Source: Actinomortierella ambigua (lineage: Eukaryota > Mortierellomycota > Mortierellomycetes > Mortierellales > Mortierellaceae). From it: a stretch of DNA of 54,232 bases. Position 1 is the first letter of the stretch; every line of letters starts with the position of its first letter. The notes under the pieces were generated by a model. It saw nothing but the letters and a program-made list of their open reading frames with translations. It had not been told where the DNA came from and ran no database searches. The stretch lies in NCBI GenBank assembly GCA_016098155.1, contig JAAAJB010000200.1:1-54232 (forward strand). The letters run 5' to 3'. Positions 11,576-23,835 of the stretch are shown here, piece after piece. The position numbers were made by a program, and so were the translations under genes.

Positions 11576-11884
11576 GATGTGGGATTATGGAGGAGGGGGT
11601 GGTGGTGGAGGAGTGATGCGTCGCCTGGCAATGGTTGGGTTGCTTGCTTCCCTTCGGACTTCAAAGGACGGGACTGAGGCACGACTCGGCCCTGCTTGAG
11701 GTGCTGGTGGGGTGGTAGAGCACGCACTGTGACTGTTGATTGATTTGTCCGAGTAAACACCACCAGCCACATCCGTGTCCTTTTCAGGCACACATATCTT
11801 CTTCTACGCGTCTTTAAGGCACTTTTCCTTTAATGAATTACACAAGATATGAATACAAACTGAACAAAAAGAATGAAAGAAACA

Positions 11885-11917
<33 letters not shown>

Positions 11918-12073
11918 CGAGTGAGAGAGAGAGATAGAGGGATGAGGCGCAAGTAATTATGGCAATGGAGGAAAGAAAGAAAGGAGCGCAAGGGTAGAAA
12001 CAGGGTATTTTTCAAAGGAGGGGGGGAATAGACGGGAAAGCTGCGCGGGAAGACAACCGGAACCAAGTGTCAC
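11576..12073. other. Intergenic region between mL38 and MGA2
   Basis: The downstream flank of MGA2 and upstream flank of mL38. It contains a CA run then a GA run (about 11882-11938). No gene is supported. Confidence 0.5.
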
Positions 12074-12406
12074 TTACACCTGGATACCAGCAAGACCCAT
12101 CAGACCACCCATCCACTCGCGCGCAACATCAAATGTCGACGCAATGCGGATGATCGTCAGAGCGAGCATGACCAGCAGCACCGGCACCCAGAACAAGAAC
12201 AGCATCTTGTCCTTCTTCAGACGCATCATCTTTTGATGGTACCGTGCTCGCAGCTCTTGGAACTGGCGGTTCTCCCCAACCACCTCCGCTGCCCGCTCCG
12301 CCACCGCCACGCCTCCAACGATCGCCCCATTGTTCATCAACTCTGTGATGATCCGTCGACCTCCACGCACCATCGACGACTGACCAATGTCCGCCTCCTG
12401 CTGATG

Positions 12407-12437
<31 letters not shown>

Positions 12438-15400
12438 AGCTGTTGTTGTTGTTGCAGTTGTTGTTGCTGCAGCAGCTGCATCTCAGACCCGCTCATCGGT
12501 GGGTAGTACCGACGTACCTTGCTCAGCGGCGATGCAGCGGTGCTGATGCTCGAAACGTGTCCCATCGGTGGTCGACCATATACCCCTTGGCTATCCTGGG
12601 TTGGCATCGCATACGAGTTGACCGGCTGCTGCAGCACCGACGTCACCAAGAACGGCTCATGGTACACATTCAAATACCGGCTAGGCTGCATCTCCTCCGT
12701 CTTGCCGCTCGATGCCGATACCTGGCCATGGCAGACAGGTCCGCCGTCGGCCGTCATACCAGCTGGCGACAGTGGTGCACACGTTGGAACCACATGGTCC
12801 TCCAACGACGTATGGAAATTCCACAACTCGTGTCTGATCGCCTGCTCGTCCAGCATCATCTCGCCGCTCAACGACTTGTTGCGTCCATGTTGATGGGGAA
12901 GAGGATGGGGATGGTGGGTACCATTGGTCGAGCTTTCCCCACCTTCCTTCTCGCCACCGACGACTGTACCAGGAACAGATTGATCGACGGCAGCAGAGGC
13001 TTCGTTGGTGCTCTTGATAAAGTTGTACGGCGGCATAAACGTACCGATGTTGGCGTTGAAGGCCTGGATCGACGTGGGCATGCTAGGCATGTTCATCAAG
13101 AACGAACCCTTCTCTGGCAGAATCTGGTTCAACGCCTTGAAGAACTCGAAATCAAATGTTGGGGACGGCATCTGAGAGAGTGTCTTTTGAAACCAGTTGG
13201 ACGACATGTCAGGAGTAGCAGCATCATTAACAGCAGCAGCCGTCTCAGCAGCCGTCGCCTTGAGGTCCTCCGTCAGAGGCTGTGCCAGCGGAATCAAGTT
13301 TGGCGACGAGGGCGCTTGGATGATATTGGTAGCGTTGATGTTGCTGTTTGTATTATGGACAAGCTCTTCCTTGGGTGGCGATGGCTCCACAATCGTCGGC
13401 AAGGTCGTTGTCGTCGTCATAGTCGACGCCGCCGTTTCCTCCACCTTGTCCGTCTCAGAGCCGCTCCATGCGCTCGAGTCGTCCGATGACGACGACTCTT
13501 CCACGCCAACAACCCACTCGCCATGGTCAATCCATGGCAAATCCTCAATCTCAGACCCGATCAAGCTATTGATGTCCAGCGAGTCCTCGCTCTCATACTC
13601 TTCCTCTTCCAGATCGTCGCTCTCCGTTGCGAAATGCTCGAGCCAGATGCCACTGTCCTCGCCATCGGCAAGCGCCACATGGTGATGATGGTCCTCCGCC
13701 GTCTCCTCCGACACAACGAAAGCAGCCTCGACAGTTTCTTCCTCCTGCATAGCTACCTCCGCCACGGCCTCCTCTGCCTCTTGCTCCTTCACCAACTCTT
13801 CCTCCTCCTCCTCAGACTCGTCTTGATCAGTCTCCTCCTCTTCCTCCACCTCAAGCTCGTCCTCATCTCCTAGCTCCGACTCTGGCTCGCCTTCATCCTC
13901 AACAGCAGACTCGTACTCCTCGACGGGATGCGCGCCAGCATCGACCCAGCTATTGCTGCTACGCAGCGAGCCCAAGAGCTGCGAAGCGACAGCCTCTGTA
14001 TGCATGCGTGCCAGATCGACACTGCCGACGCCATGCACACTCCTCAGCGCGACATTGGCGCCGGCCTTGACCAGCATGTCGGCGCTGCGAAGCTCTCCAC
14101 GCCAGCAGGCATAATGCAGTGCGCTATAGCCATTCAAGTCCAACCCGTCGACCTCAATCCCCGGGATGGTCACCAACGCCGCTACGAGCCGCTCAAAGCC
14201 CTTCATCGCGCCCAGATGCAGCAGTCGGTGACCTGTGTCGCGCCGCGCGAGGTTCACCACGGGTTGGGGTTCACCACCGTCCGACAGCTCCGAGACAACG
14301 GTCAACAGGTTCAGAATACGGTCCTCCAGGCTAAACTGGAAGTTGCCGGCCATTGACTCTTGGTCGCTGAATGACAGGATGAGATCACGGACCAGCGAGG
14401 CATAGTCGACAGAGCCATTCATGTGATTCTGCTGCTGTTGTTGTTGTTGTCCCTGTCCCGACTGTTGTCCCGACTGTTGTTGTGGTTGCTGATTGCCATT
14501 GGCGACTTGACTACCCACAATGCGGAGTGCAATGTTGCGAGCATCCTCCAATCTTCCCGTCATTTTCAATCCGACGACTTGGAGAGCAAGCTCCATCAGC
14601 GCCTTGTCGCTCTCATCCACATACGTAAACAGCATGAGCTCGTTGCTCTCTCCAGGCTGACCAAGGCTGCCCAGATTCGGGTGCTCCTTAAATGTCACCA
14701 CCGTCGTTCCGGGAGTGATACGTGGCGGCAAGATGCAGATGAGCGTGTTGGGCGACCAAAACTGCGTTGGGAGTGCGGGCGTGCTGTCAAACATCGCCGT
14801 CAGTCCCGCATAGAAATTCGATCCCAGGATCGTCACCTCAATACCACCAAAACAGGGACCTTGGTTTGGAATCAAGCGAGTCATCCGAGGCATAATAAAG
14901 TTGGGTGGCACCATCGCAAGGCTCGATGACAAACCTAGGATCGACGGCAACGAGGCAGGTGTCAGAATAGAGCCAGAGGCTGCTGCTGCTGCTGCTGCTG
15001 CTGTTGCGGCGGCGGCGAGTGACTGACTGTTATTACCAGCACCAGGCAACGAAATCGCTGGCTGTGAGATGGCAACATTGAGAGCGTTGCCGCCGAGAGG
15101 GTTGGCGACGTTGGGTGCACGCCGCCGGCGGACTGGGCCAACTCCACCAGATGTGCTTGTCCGCCGTGCCAGAGGGTTGGCGGCGGCAGCGTCGGCAGTG
15201 GGCGTGGAGGTGATGACAGAGTTAAACTGTGAGAAGAGGGCCTGTTGCTGGAGTTGTTGGAATTGCAAGTGTTGATGTTGCAGCAACGCCTGGCGCTCCT
15301 GCTCTTGTTGTTGTTGTTGCTTTTGCTGATCCTGCATGCGCGTTTGATAGTCGGGTCCCGCAGTGGATGTGGGTGTCAGACCTGAAATATTGCTTGGTTG

Positions 15401-17022
15401 TGAGGATGGCGGCGCAAGTGAGATGGGGATATCGACAAGCTGCTCAGGGACTAGTCGGTCCGTCGAGGAGTAGATGAAGCTGTTCATAGACTGAAAGTGC
15501 TGAGGATGGGGTTGGTTCTCCATGGGCGGCGAGGCCAGAGCATGATATTCGGTGCCTCCAGTGCTCAGGGTCTGCGAGATGCGAGGCGCAGGCATGTTGG
15601 GCGAGGTAGGCGAGGGCACTTGGCCATCAGTGTGCGAAAACTGAGAGATTAGGTCGACTAGACTGGTAGGCTCGTAGTGATGGTGCATGTCCATGGTGGG
15701 CTGTAGTGGCGAAGGAGAGGCGTTGGACGAGGCCGAGTCCATCTCTGACTCCTCTGTGTCGTCGTCGTCCTGTGAGCCATTACCCATATCGACATCGCTC
15801 TCGACATCGTCTCCTGGTGTGGCTGGCGAGCTAGGTGGGGTGAGAGCAGGGACCTTGCTAGAGGGGGTAGCACCGCCGGCACCCATGGCCGCAGCTGGTT
15901 TGGAAGGCTTTTTGGCGGGCTTGGCGATGACGGTGCCATCGGGCTTCTTGACCTTGGATGCTTTGTGATCGTCAGTGATCATGATGGGAGGGGAGATGCC
16001 CGTGGCGACGAGGTTGTTGCGGTAGTCGCGGAGGGTGAACTGGATGCAAAAGCCTTGCTTCTCGCCATGGTGACGGCAATAGCAGGTGATGCGAGTGGGC
16101 AAGGTAAGCTCGCCAGTGTTGAACTCTGCAATCTCGGTGCAGTTGAAGAGCAGGATCTTGCGCTGCTCCAGGGCCATTTGTTCGGGGCTATCGTCTTCGA
16201 TGGCCGGGGATGCAGCCTCCGGGCCCTTCTTCTTGCCGAGGCTCTTTTTGCGTTGGGCGCGCTTGCGCTCGCGCAGGACACAGCCTGTGCAAGTCTGGAT
16301 GACCTTTGAGCGGTCGCTCTGGCAGACAACGGCGGCCTCGAGGGTGAGACATGTGCCGTTGTTCAACGCCTGCAGCACCTCAGGGCCTGGAGTAAAAGTC
16401 GTTGGGATGCATATGGAGATTGGGGAGATGGGGATAGGAGAAAATAATTTAGTCCCGAGGTTTTAGTCAGTGCGAGTCTGATAGGCTGATCGACACCTGC
16501 CAACCAGGAACGCGATTCCAAACCCATCGAAAGTGTAATAATTTGTTGGGACAATACAAAAAAATTACTCCTACTCTAAAAGAAAGAAGGGAGGGAATGT
16601 GTGTTGGAGTATAACACCATGAACAAAACCTACCGAGATTCTTTGCATTGACCTGCTTGTTCTTCTCTTTGGCAACCATGTAGTCAGGCAGACGCATGTG
16701 TGTCCACAGGCCAACAAGCTCATTGCTCTGATTGACCAGCTGGATGCCGAGCTTGATCTGTGTCTCTACTCTCGACTTTGCGCCCTGGGCGGGAATCCCA
16801 ACAATATTGACACGCAGCCTGTATGTATAAAATGTTGCACGAGACAAAAAAGAAAGAAAAAAGGGGGGAGAAGGGGGGTAGGAAATAGTGTGAGTGAGTG
16901 AGAGAGTGTGGGGTTGGAGCGTTTTTTTTTTTTTTTCTTTAGAGTGAGTTGTGGTTGCACACATGTCCTGAAGCGAGAACAGAACAATGAGGGAAGGGAG
17001 CAAGGACACCTTACCCATTCAT
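12074..17022 (-). CDS. MGA2: Mga2/Spt23-type membrane-tethered transcription factor
   Basis: Exons 17022-17015, 16818-16634 and 16386-12074 (4506 nt, 1501 aa); the frame holds across both introns. Near the N-terminus LRVNIVGIPAQGAKSRVETQ and a Cys/basic cluster (CTGCVLRERKRAQRKK) match the conserved N-terminal part of Spt23/Mga2. An IPT/TIG domain lies at about 564-657 (PNQGPCFGGIEVTILGSNFY). Ankyrin repeats lie at about 783-847 (TGHRLLHLGAMKGFERLV; GYSALHYACWRGELRSADML). A single membrane segment at the extreme C-terminus (LFLFWVPVLLVMLALTII) anchors it. Yeast Mga2/Spt23 sit in the ER membrane, sense lipid packing, are clipped by the proteasome after Rsp5 ubiquitination, and activate OLE1. 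Poly-Gln and acidic tracts fill the rest. The first exon encodes only two and two-thirds codons, so the exact start is the least certain part. Confidence 0.88.
12405..12480 (-). repeat. CTG/TTG repeat coding poly-Gln in MGA2
   Basis: An interrupted trinucleotide repeat inside the MGA2 reading frame; it codes a Gln-rich run before the C-terminal anchor region. A second Gln/Ala-rich repeat lies at about 14980-15010. Confidence 0.85.
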
Positions 17023-17779
17023 GTCGAATGCTGGTCTGGTCAGGGAGAGTGTGGCCGAGAGAGAGGAAAGGGAAGGGACGAGAAGACACGAGGGTGGTGG
17101 TGCTCTCTATTTCTCTTTGGGGGCGGGGGTATACAAGGAAAACGTGGGACGCCGAGGGAGAGCCAGGTGGGTGGGGGGGGAGTGTGGTGGTGGTAGTAGG
17201 GTGGGGTGTAAAAGTGGAATATGGAAGGAGGTTGGCAAGTTGTGGGGTTGTCTGGAGAGTTAAAGAGGGAAACAGAGGGAATGCACAATGGAGCGGAACA
17301 GATGGATGGATGTAGGAAAAGAGAATGGGAATGCAAAGGTGCGTATGAATGTGTGTGGAGGGGAAAAGAAGGGGAGGAGAAGGAGAGGGAGGGGGGGGGA
17401 GAGAAGGAGAGACACCGAACAAAAAAAAAAGCACCCAAAAAAAAAAGAGTGTGTGGTGGTGTATCTTCACATGAACTCAGCGAATGGGCCTCTTTTCCCC
17501 CAAAAAGTAGCACGCAGCAGCAGCACCAGCAAACTCAGCAGCATCAGCCAGCCAGCCAGCCAGCAACCAGCAGCAGCTTGTTGAGCAAACCCGATCTTTG
17601 CAGCTCACGCGACTATCAGATCTACCAAACGAGTTTTTTTTGGGATGCACAAGGTGGAATCCATCCTCAGTGACGTGAGAATTGGGGAGAAAGATAGAAA
17701 GGTGCTCTCTTCCAACGGACACACGCTTTCCCATCACATTCCTCAACTCTCCCTTCCTCCTCTTCCTCCTCCACACATC
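17023..17779. promoter_or_regulatory. Shared upstream region of MGA2 and ARP3
   Basis: A 757-nt head-to-head spacer between the two start codons. It is strongly purine-rich on the plus strand, with G and A runs at about 17165-17180 and 17390-17450, and has a CAG-type tract near 17515-17545. No coding exon with support is seen. Role inferred from gene orientation only. Confidence 0.5.
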
Positions 17780-20119
17780 ATGTCGCGTCTTGCCCCCGTC
17801 GTCATCGACAATGGCACAGGGTAAAATACTCCCCCCTCTCTCTCTCTTCCCCTGTTTCCCCCTACTCGTCCACACCCGTCCTCATCCCTCGGCATTACCC
17901 CTGATGACCTCCAACCACACGCGCAACCTACATGCATTTGTCTTGGCAGAACAGTCACCCATCATGGAACCGTGACACAGGGAAACCAAGAGATGGACAG
18001 ACAACCTGAAAGGACTATAATGCGCGCCATCAGAAGGAGACCGTTATCAGCACCGCTACTGGCAACGGTGCATCAATTTATCAACACCTATGCTACACGA
18101 CGACAAGTGTTCCTGATAAGAACGCTAGATGTTCAACATACCACCCCACCACATACACGCACATCAGCTGGATCATATCCATTTTCCAATGATACTGCTT
18201 CCACATTGGACTCTTGATCCTCATTCTCGACACCCCCTGTCCGCTTTTTTATTTTTCCTCCTTCTCTTCTAGTTTCACAAAGATGGGCTTTGCTGGCAAC
18301 AGCGATCCCTCTTTTATCCAGCCCACAGTCATTGCCACGCGCGATCGTGGCTCGGCCGCCAAGGGTCCCTCCGTCCCCAGCAAGCCTTCGTTCCTCAACA
18401 CGTCCTCTTCGTCCAACCTGGCTTCCAAGCGTGGTATCGAGGATCTGGACTTTTACATTGGTGATGAGGCTGTCGCAAACTCCAAGACCTACGCCCTCAA
18501 CTATCCTATCCGACATGGCCAGATCGATAACTGGGACCACATGGAGCGCTACTGGGAACAGTCCATCTTCAAGTACCTTCGCTGCGAGCCCGAGGATCAC
18601 TACTTCTTGCTCGTATGTCTCCATCATCTCCCTATGTCGGCATACACGGATTTCACAGGATGCAATTTTTTTTATACATTCTAGAACATATACTCACGAC
18701 TTTGCGATCGACTTCAACTCGAAAACCCCTCTTAGACTGAGCCTCCACTGAACGCTCCCGAGAACCGTGAAAACACCGCCGAGATCATGTTCGAATCATT
18801 CAACATTCAGGGTCTGTACATTGCCGTCCAGGCCGTGCTGGCCCTGGCTGCTTCGTGGACCTCGAACAAGGTTAGCGAGCAGTCCTTGACCGGTACCGTC
18901 ATTGACTCTGGCGATGGTGTTACCCACGTTATCCCTGTTGTAAGTATCGTTTCTCTTCAGTTCTCCAATGCCAAGCCAAAAAATAACATATCACCCAAAG
19001 ACAACAAATGGGATATCTAGCACAGCCCAATTCTTCCCCTTGGCACAATGGCCTTTCCTTCCTACCTTCCTAACTTCCTACTTCTCCCTTTGAAAATCTC
19101 TTGAAATCCCACATTTTAGGCTGAGGGCTATGTCATTGGATCGTCGATCAAGAGCGTGCCCATTGCAGGACGTGACTTGACGTCGTTTGTGCAAAACTTG
19201 CTGAGAGAGCGTGGCGAGAGCATGATCCCCGCCGAGGACTCGATGACAGTGGCACAGCGCATCAAGGAGCAGTACTCGTATGTCTGCCCAGACATTGTCA
19301 AGGAGTTTAAGAAGTACGACCAGGAGGGCGACAAGTACTTTAAGAAGTATGATGGCGTTCACTCCGTCACGGGTCAGCCTTACAGCGTCGACGTTGGCTT
19401 TGAGCGTTTCCTGGCACCCGAAATCTTCTTCAACCCAGAGATTGCCAGCTCCGACTACCTCACACCTTTGCCCGAAGTCGTCGACACTGTTGTCCAAACT
19501 TCGCCTATCGATGTCCGTCGTGGTCTGTACAAGGTAAAGAAAAAAAAAGCTGTTCTTGTCTCCCACTTTTTTTTGTTGTTGTTGATATAGTGAAACGCGG
19601 CCTAGTTTCCTCCTCTCCTTCCTTCTCATTATCAACCTTTGTTTTCTGACAATGCCAACTTTGTTTTTCCTTGCCGCCTTCTTCTAGAACATTGTGCTGT
19701 CAGGAGGCTCGACCATGTTTGAAAACTTTGGCAAGCGTCTGCAGCGTGACATTAAGCGCATTGCCGATGCGCGTATTCGCCGCAGCGAGATCTTGTCTGG
19801 CGGTTCGATGCGCTCGACACCAATGGAGGTCAATGTTATCAGCCACAAGTTCCAGCGCTACGCCGTCTGGTTCGGAGGTTCCTTATTGGCCTCGACACCC
19901 GAGTTTTACTCGTACTGCCATACAAAAGCCGAGTATGACGAGATTGGCCCATCCATTTGCAGACACAACGTAACGTGGCATTTCTTTTGTTGTTGGCTCG
20001 TTTCTTATGAAGTTTTACTTTTTATCTTTTGGTTCACCTTTACTCAAACTCACTTTTTTTTCATCTATACATATGTTGGGAAACCAAAAAAATAGCGCGT
20101 CTTTGGTACCCTGGGTTAA
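17780..20119 (+). CDS. ARP3: Actin-related protein 3 (Arp2/3 complex)
   Basis: Six exons: 17780-17820, 18273-18612, 18736-18939, 19120-19533, 19688-19969 and 20096-20119 (1305 nt, 434 aa), with canonical splice sites and frame throughout. Actin-fold landmarks are phosphate loop 1 (VVIDNGTG, then [20 protein letters not shown]), [37 protein letters not shown], phosphate loop 2 with [14 protein letters not shown], the Arp3-type block [17 protein letters not shown], and [18 protein letters not shown]. The spelling of these blocks and the C-terminal [12 protein letters not shown] mark Arp3 rather than actin or Arp2. Together with Arp2 it forms the nucleating dimer of branched actin. The length fits the family (418-449 aa). 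The first intron is long (452 nt) and the last coding exon is only eight codons including the stop. Confidence 0.98.
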
Positions 20120-21738
20120 GCATCTTAATGGTCTTCATGACTGTAGAAGGCGTCGTGCTCGTTCGATTGCCCAGGATCAACATAAAAGACAAGCTAGACA
20201 CAAAACAAAAAAAGTCGGGAGACATTGCCCAAAAAAATCAGAAAAAAAAACAACAAAGATGATACCGAAACTACACTACTCTACGCACAACCACTATATC
20301 TTGTTGAACATCATGGGCCTCAATATTAATTTGGGGAATTGACTGTTGTTCTAAAAAGACGTTTACTATTAATACCAAATTTAAATAGCAAGCGAGGGAA
20401 AGACAGTACAGCACGTGGAGACAAAGAAATGGTGAGGGGGTGGACTAGTAGAAGAAGGAACATGAACAAATCACGCAAAAAGGCCGTTGGGTTGAGAGCA
20501 CCACAACATCTCTTCACATTATATTTCATCAAACCCCTCTGAAATATGCGGTAACGTCACATTGTTCTTCATTAAACCTCACATTCACGAGCCATGGGAT
20601 GTGCCTGAGCTCTGGCTGCGGCTGCAAGGCCTGTGCGACCGTTTTGCAAGGCCCAGGCACTGCGACCTCTCAGTCATAGATATGGGAGGCGCTTTCGCTC
20701 AACGCTCTTCAAACAGAGACTGCCAGAATTGAACAGTCTTGCCCAAGCAAAGGCACTGGGTCTGGCATTCCCCAGTACGAACGGTTGACCCACACATACA
20801 TACATACATACTTACATACCCATCGAGCTGCACCGGATCCTGCGAGACGTGTGTCGGTCTCTGATCAGTTTTGGCCGTCGCTATCCTTGAAGCAGACACC
20901 GAGCGGCCCTGTCTACCGGGGGGGGGGGATAAAATTCGAATCAGCTCTACCTGGGGATACGATCCTAGAGTCGGTCATTCGATCGACGGTCGCGAACTGC
21001 CCTTTTTACTGGCAGGCTAAAAAAAAAAAAAAAAAAAAAAAAGGCTTTGGGGAACATCCTGGTCATGAAGAAAGGGACGTGTACCTTGCCGTTGGTCGAT
21101 AATGCATCAAAGTGGGAGCTATCCCACAAGATGTCCACCATGTCGACCCAGTGACGGTGATCGCCATGACCGTCATACAGTGAGGTTACGGGAGACAGCA
21201 GGCTGAGTGTCATGAATATGGCAAGTGTGTGTTCAGGCTTTTAAGCACAGAGCTGCTTTATGGGAAGAATCACTATGAATGTCGTTTGTTGTAGTGTTGT
21301 TATTGGTCAAAAAATGCGGATGAAGTAGAAGGTTGGTATCCATAGACCGTTCAAGTGGAGGGCATGATCCCGCATAGGTTCTTGGAGGGGGGCTGAGACA
21401 GTGGTAGCCTATCACTTATTCAATAAAATGTTTAAAACTGCACAGGGGATAGAGAATATCATGCACGAAAGGTCTATGTAACGTACTTTTCCCACTAGGT
21501 CCACTGGAGGAATGAGGTTACCTGCAAATGGGTGAGTGGATATCTTGCATAACCCTTTCCCAACCGCAGTCCCCTATTATACCAGGGCTAAACTTCATAT
21601 TTTCTCCAGAGGTATGAAGCTTGTGGTTGAAGACTAGTTGCTGTTGAATATAGACTCTACCATGTCCAGTATTAAATCCAGTTGAGGATGTTTCTGCTAC
21701 CGAATATTATGCCAAGACTGCCCAGCTAGGGGATCGAT
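20120..21738. other. Gene-free accessory DNA with a 24-base poly-A tract
   Basis: After the ARP3 terminator no coding gene is supported. It holds a CATA repeat (about 20791-20812), a G run (about 20919) and an uninterrupted A tract at about 21018-21041. The direction of any retroposed element ending in that tract would be plus. Otherwise featureless by eye. Confidence 0.45.
21018..21041 (+). repeat. Poly-A tract, 24 nt
   Basis: Uninterrupted run of A. It may be the tail of a retroposed sequence, or a simple slippage tract. No target-site duplication was identified by eye. Confidence 0.8.
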
Positions 21739-22005
21739 GATGAACAAGCAAACAATCAAGACGCCTACCCCCTTCCAAACATGGAAAAATGATGGATCGA
21801 CTCCATGGTGCCACGGTCTTGTCGAAAGTGGATCTCCGAGTAGGATAAAACCAGCAGATCAGGATCCACCAAAACGATATCTATTAGACAGCATTCAGTA
21901 CTTTCGAAAGCACAGTCCTCAGTTTCGGACTATGTATCGCACCAGCGACATTCATGGAGCTCATACAGGACACCTTCGAAGAAGAAACCAGTGTCTGCTT
22001 GAGCC
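21739..22005 (+). pseudogene. Ty3/gypsy reverse transcriptase fossil, plus-strand copy
   Basis: Frames on the plus strand read NNQDAYPLPNMEKMMDRLHG, then TVLSKVDLRVG, and after frame breaks FGLCIAPATFMELIQDTFEE. These are consecutive blocks of a Ty3/gypsy RT: the K..YPLP..DELLDRL start, the first catalytic Asp in KLDLR.GY, and the FGL.NAPATF block. Frameshifts and stops interrupt it and it ends at the centre of an inverted duplication. The YVDD catalytic box is not reached. Confidence 0.75.
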
Positions 22006-22250
22006 TTTTAAATGCTGTTGACGCAATACACAATTCAAAGTTGAGGACTATACTTTCGAAGAGTCCAAATCGAGTCCTAAAGGCTTTTTTTGAAGATATA
22101 GATCTAGCGATCCTTATCCGGTTGTATCCTGCTCGGAGATCCAGTCTTGGGAAAAGCGCTCCTCCTCGGAGTCGATTCTTGAGTTCCTCCATCCTTGCGA
22201 GAGGATAAGCATTTTTGATTGTTTGCTTGTGCTGCTCCTGTAGTCGATGC
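21960..22250 (-). pseudogene. Ty3/gypsy reverse transcriptase fossil, minus-strand copy
   Basis: The minus strand reads TIKNAYPLARMEELKNRLRG, then FPRLDLRAGYNRIRIA, AFRTRFGLFESIVLNFELCI and ASTAFKRL. This is the same RT segment as the plus-strand copy next to it, so the two copies meet near 21990 as an inverted repeat. Only part of an RT is present and no YVDD box follows, so the copy is dead. Confidence 0.78.
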
Positions 22251-23835
22251 CGTCTAAAGCTGGGCAGTCTAGCCACATGATTCAGTAGCGGAGATTGTCT
22301 ATGGATACCAAGGTTCAACACTATCTGCACTTTTTACCAACAGCAACACCACATAATTCCCACAAAGTAACTCCATGCACAAAAACTTGACCACACACCT
22401 TGAACATTCATGATATGGGGGTAGGGCACGACCAGACTCTGAGCGCTTGACCGCATTCGAAGTCCTGCAAGGTTCGTGGAGAGCGTCCAGGGAACCAAAG
22501 GGCGTCTTTCTCGACGGTCGTCATGATAACATCGGAGCCCTAGACTCTTGCTTCGAATGCATGGGCAGCTTCAACGACGGCAGCGGTAGCAGTGGCGGAG
22601 GGTGCTTCAACTTCTTCTTCGTTTCCAAGGGGCAGAATTTGGGTAAGAATGAGAAAGGTGGTGCACAAGAGAGGGAAAAAAAAGCATGTATTTCATTGCT
22701 ACCTTATTGGGCCTACACCAAAAAGAAGCAGCCACAAGGGAGGAGGTTTACTTTACACCACCTTGCAAGAAAAGGCTACCGTGTTGAAAATGTGCGCCAC
22801 TGTGCGAGACCGGTGGTGCGTTGCGCCTCATGTATCGCTAAAGCCAAACCACACCGTAGGCTGGTGTAGCGGAAGAGAGGGGGGGGGCACCCGTCGCTCC
22901 TCTGAGCCCCCTACAAATTGCAAGATACCAAGAAGGGGCAGAGAGAACGTGTTACACGGAAGGTTGTGGGTTGCTGGATGGAAACAATCGCAGTGCTCTT
23001 AACTGGAGCTCGGCTGTTGGTGTGGTGGGAGGAGGGGTGGGAGGGGGTGGACGGAGGAATATTGTCTGCTTCCTTTGCTGCCAATGCCGAGACTCCTTTG
23101 TTTTTTTTAGGGTGTAAAAGGATGTTCTAATTATTGCCTGCAGTACACCACCCACTACCTACTTTTGAAACGACAGATGGGGTTGATGTAGAGCTCGCAC
23201 GTTGAAATCGCAAGTGGATTTGGTGTAAACGGTGCCAACTCATTTTCCGAAGACCTAATCCTGCGATCGCACCGAAACTTTGGCTCGTTTCCATGTCAAA
23301 CCGTGGACAGCGGTATCACCCAAACAAAGCTGTGGGGATGCACATAATTCCCGTTTTTTCTATATGCAATCGTGAGGCAGAAGCCTCTTCCTGTCCAACT
23401 GCCGCCCTTTCTCCGACACTGATACCAGAGAGAATGAGCCCTTTCCACAGACCATGTACGTATTCTATCCCATGTATTGTACTTGAGGTCACTGATGACC
23501 AAATGCAGAATAAAAACCTTACCTTGGTTAGGCTTGAGCTATGCCATCTGGGCTATTGTGTTCAGTAATGCCAACAAGCAAAATGGAATGGGTGAATTGT
23601 GAGAGGTAGACTGGGCCTTTAATATACGTGCACTCTGCTCTCTGCTCGAATCACGCCTTGCATAGATCAAGAGGCAGCCGTCCAACTGCTTGACGCACCG
23701 TTGATTCTCCCATTCTCTTGTCGCAGTTCTACCTCTCTTTTGACCCTACTTGCAACAGACCCAGAACATGCATGTTGGGCACGATGGGTGCCAAGCGCAT
23801 TCGACGTTCGTGAATGGCTGCAACGATTCATCGCC
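22250..23835. other. Accessory DNA without a recognised gene
   Basis: Open frames exist on the plus strand (22447-22869, 23293-23568), but none shows a recognisable family, paired splice sites or strong protein-like composition. Probably intergenic or remnant sequence. Confidence 0.4.

Noticed and set aside
12233..13489. Long plus-strand open frame of 418 codons opposite MGA2
   Set aside because: It is the mirror of the MGA2 coding strand: Arg/His/Leu-rich, with poly-Leu runs from the CTG repeat and no recognisable domain.
17165..17450. G-rich and A-rich runs as a CRISPR-like or regulatory repeat array
   Set aside because: Homopurine slippage tracts without a fixed unit or spacers; fungi lack CRISPR arrays and none is visible elsewhere in the window.
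17898..18011. Possible C/D box snoRNA in the long first intron of ARP3 (CTGATGA ... CTGA)
   Set aside because: The C box lacks the usual purine at position 1, the boxes are too far apart, and no terminal stem can be formed by the flanks.
22447..22869. Open frame with a GTAAGA donor-like end as a gene
   Set aside because: No in-frame partner exon, no recognisable product, and the neighbourhood is transposon debris.
23293..23568. Plus-strand open frame of 91 codons
   Set aside because: No signal peptide, family motif or splice partner; composition looks like random frame.
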